A stretch of DNA of 64,000 bases from Membranipora membranacea (Eukaryota > Bryozoa > Gymnolaemata > Cheilostomatida > Membraniporidae), in assembly GCA_914767715.1 (NCBI GenBank), contig OU612070.1:2745501-2809500 (forward strand), given 5' to 3'. The notes beneath the pieces were generated by a model that ran no database searches, was not told where the DNA came from, and saw only the letters and a list, made by a program, of their open reading frames with translations. Each line of letters begins with the position of its first letter. Positions within the stretch are counted from its first letter, which is position 1. Shown here in pieces: positions 62,214 through 64,000 of this stretch. Position numbers and translations under genes: made by a program.

Positions 62214-64000
62214 GTGATCAACTCATTCGATGCAGTGAGAGTGAGTCAGAGTGAGAGGTTGTGTTTTCACCTTCTCTCTAATCCCTCAATAGGATTATTA
62301 AGCCCTACTAACATAATGGTGCAGTTATTGCAGCCTTTGTTTATACTGTTGCTACTCATATTCACCCTCATATATCATCCAAGAGGTGTGTCGAGTCTAG
62401 TATATGCTGACTACAATTCTCTAGTGGATTATAAAAACTCTTTAAATCGAGACATCATCGCTGCTATTTGGAAATCGAACTATAAAAAACTCGTTAAAAA
62501 TGTAGATCCTGGATTATTACGATCTAGAAAGCGAGGTAAGCGTGCTGGTGCTCGACTTAAACATAGCCTTGGGAATGGTAAAGTACCACTACCTGCAATA
62601 GTGCTCACCAACGGTCAATCAATACTTAAAAAACTAGATGAACTCCATGGATTATTATATACTAAACGATTGCAGAACCAATCTCAACTAATATGTATCA
62701 CTGAATCTTGGTTAAAACCGGATATCACCAAGGACCATACTGAACTAGATGGATACGATCAATTCCGTAATGACAGGACTCTAGAAGAAAGTGGTAAAAC
62801 TCAAGGGGGTGGCCACTGAACTCAATCCTGGAACAGCAGCTCACTCATAGCCTTATAAACAGTAATCACTTAATTTAGGAATACTTACTTGATTTTATGA
62901 ACTCCTCAATCCTATAATAATTTAAGTTTATAGATGTCTATGTGATTTGCTATGTGAAATGCTATGTGATTGGCTGTCCCTAGTAGAGGGTGCCATCTTT
63001 ACTGTATGACCACGTGACAGTCACCTGACTAAAACCTTTACAACAAGATGCATTCTTCCGGATATAATGCAGTCTCTAATAAAATGTTCATTGATTTATG
63101 GATTTGTTTCATAGTGTTTTATTGTTTTATATTATCAAGACAGGCATAAATAAAAGTTGTTTTGTTCAAAATAACAACCAAATAAAAGAAAAAGACACTA
63201 GTTTATACAAATTGTTGCTCACAGAAAATTGATTTTTTTAATAATCAAACATTGCGCAAACTCCAAAAAGCTACTAGGGACTGAGCTCGATGTCAAATGA
63301 AAATTGTGAGAATGTCTATTGGAAAATACAGCTCCCTGATTGGAGAATGGTGAGTTGAAAATGCTATTCTAAGAATAGTACAATTCAATGGGGGTGGCAT
63401 TTTGGTTTACATCGATAGAAAGTGGTCCACAAACAATCAAATTATCCACAACTACACTGATAAAAACTGTGAATTACTAACTGTCAAATCTCGTCCACAC
63501 TGGCTACCTTGTGAGTTCACTTCCATCATATCTGTATCGTGCTATGCCCCATTCACTGGAAATTCTCGACTTAAACAAGACGCAACAAACACTGCTAAAT
63601 GCATCACATCACATATTAATCAACTTGAAAGGAAATACCCTAATTCTTGTATTCTTGTAATGGGAGATTTCAACCAGCTTAAATTTTGACTAAATGGATA
63701 TTATCAAACTGTTACCAAACCGACCAGAGGAACCAAGACACTCGACAAATGCTATACAAGGATCAAGGGTGCCTACAGTCAATTCATCAATTAGCCCATC
63801 TGGGCAGCTCTGACCATTAAATTATGCATCTCGTGCCATCCTATAATCCTTTGTCTAAATTAAAACCTACGTTTACAACTCGCAGAACATTCTCCGACAG
63901 TAATGTCGATAATCTTCAAGCATGCTTAGATACCACACTTTGGGACAATCTCACAGATGCCAATGACAACATCAACCAGCGGACTGAAACGATAACTGAC
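62214..64000 (+). pseudogene. CR1/Rex-like LINE, 5' part of ORF2 (endonuclease), broken
   Basis: A long frame (62214-62819) has a basic linker (RSRKRGKRAGARLKH) and the start of an AP-type endonuclease (LICITESWLKPD, LDGYDQFRNDR). The continuation is at 63402-63689 (VYIDRKWS, SVSCYAPFTGN, CILVMGDFNQL, where GDFN is a conserved endonuclease motif) and then in broken frames to the window edge (VTKPTRGTKTLDKCYT, LQACLDTTLWDNL). The order fits CR1/Rex-type LINEs. An insertion splits the frame at 62814-63389, and a frameshift or stop follows 63689. The reverse transcriptase lies beyond the window. Confidence 0.75.
62814..63389. mobile_element. 576-bp insertion splitting the LINE endonuclease frame
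   Basis: GGGGGTGGC occurs at 62805-62813 and 63390-63398. Removing one copy and the DNA between them joins two endonuclease pieces in the expected order (GGG then a V-Y-I strand). A 9-bp duplication is typical of Mutator-type or some other cut-and-paste elements. The interior is AT-rich, non-coding, and no convincing terminal inverted repeat was seen. Confidence 0.6.

Overview
This looks like a metazoan nuclear genome window. It is AT-rich, its genes are split by many short-to-medium introns with ordinary GT-AG sites, and it is packed with decayed non-LTR, LTR and DNA transposons and tRNA-headed SINEs. The combination of fucolectin-type (FTP, F5/8C-like) lectin domains, Cys-rich fibronectin type III (FN3) repeats and a Mutator-like/YqaJ gene suggests an early-branching marine invertebrate. 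A sponge is my first guess, but this is inference and nothing in the window proves it.

The main content is a pair of tandem paralogs on the + strand that encode lectin-plus-FN3 cell-surface or secreted proteins. Copy A (4137-19765, 17 exons) has a signal peptide, two FTP domains, five FN3 domains, a transmembrane helix and a tyrosine-rich tail. It also carries two in-frame stop codons and lacks exons that the sister copy has, so it is probably a pseudogene, or one rescued by exon skipping. Copy B (39013-56058, 25 exons) is open throughout: signal peptide, three FTP domains, seven FN3-like domains and a C-terminal region I do not recognise, with no transmembrane segment. DNA-level similarity, introns included, runs from just upstream of the first exon (about 3520 and 38105) to about 12150 and 47500. 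It then stops, so the two proteins share an N-terminal half and have unrelated C-terminal halves. A weak third copy of the upstream region, with a possible first exon, lies near 61.4-61.9 kb.

Between the paralogs (about 20.3-36 kb) lie these elements: a non-LTR element broken by a second, oppositely oriented non-LTR element with a target-site duplication; an intact eight-exon gene (25586-29938) joining a Mutator-like transposase domain to a YqaJ-type nuclease; a broken BEL/Pao pol fused to an LTR-like repeat; and a 2.2-kb element with about 80-95-bp inverted ends holding a degenerate transposase tail. To the left (1-3.6 kb) are a SINE, an 80-bp tandem repeat, a Ty3/Gypsy-like gag-protease remnant and a LINE 3' fragment. 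To the right (57-64 kb) are nested inverted repeats, a hAT-like MITE, and a CR1/Rex-like LINE whose endonuclease reading frame is split by a roughly 576-bp insertion and which runs off the window end.

Exon boundaries were set by hand from splice sites, reading phase and comparison of the two copies. For both long gene models and the Mutator/YqaJ gene the exon lengths sum to a multiple of three, an internal check that supports them. No expression data or database search was available.
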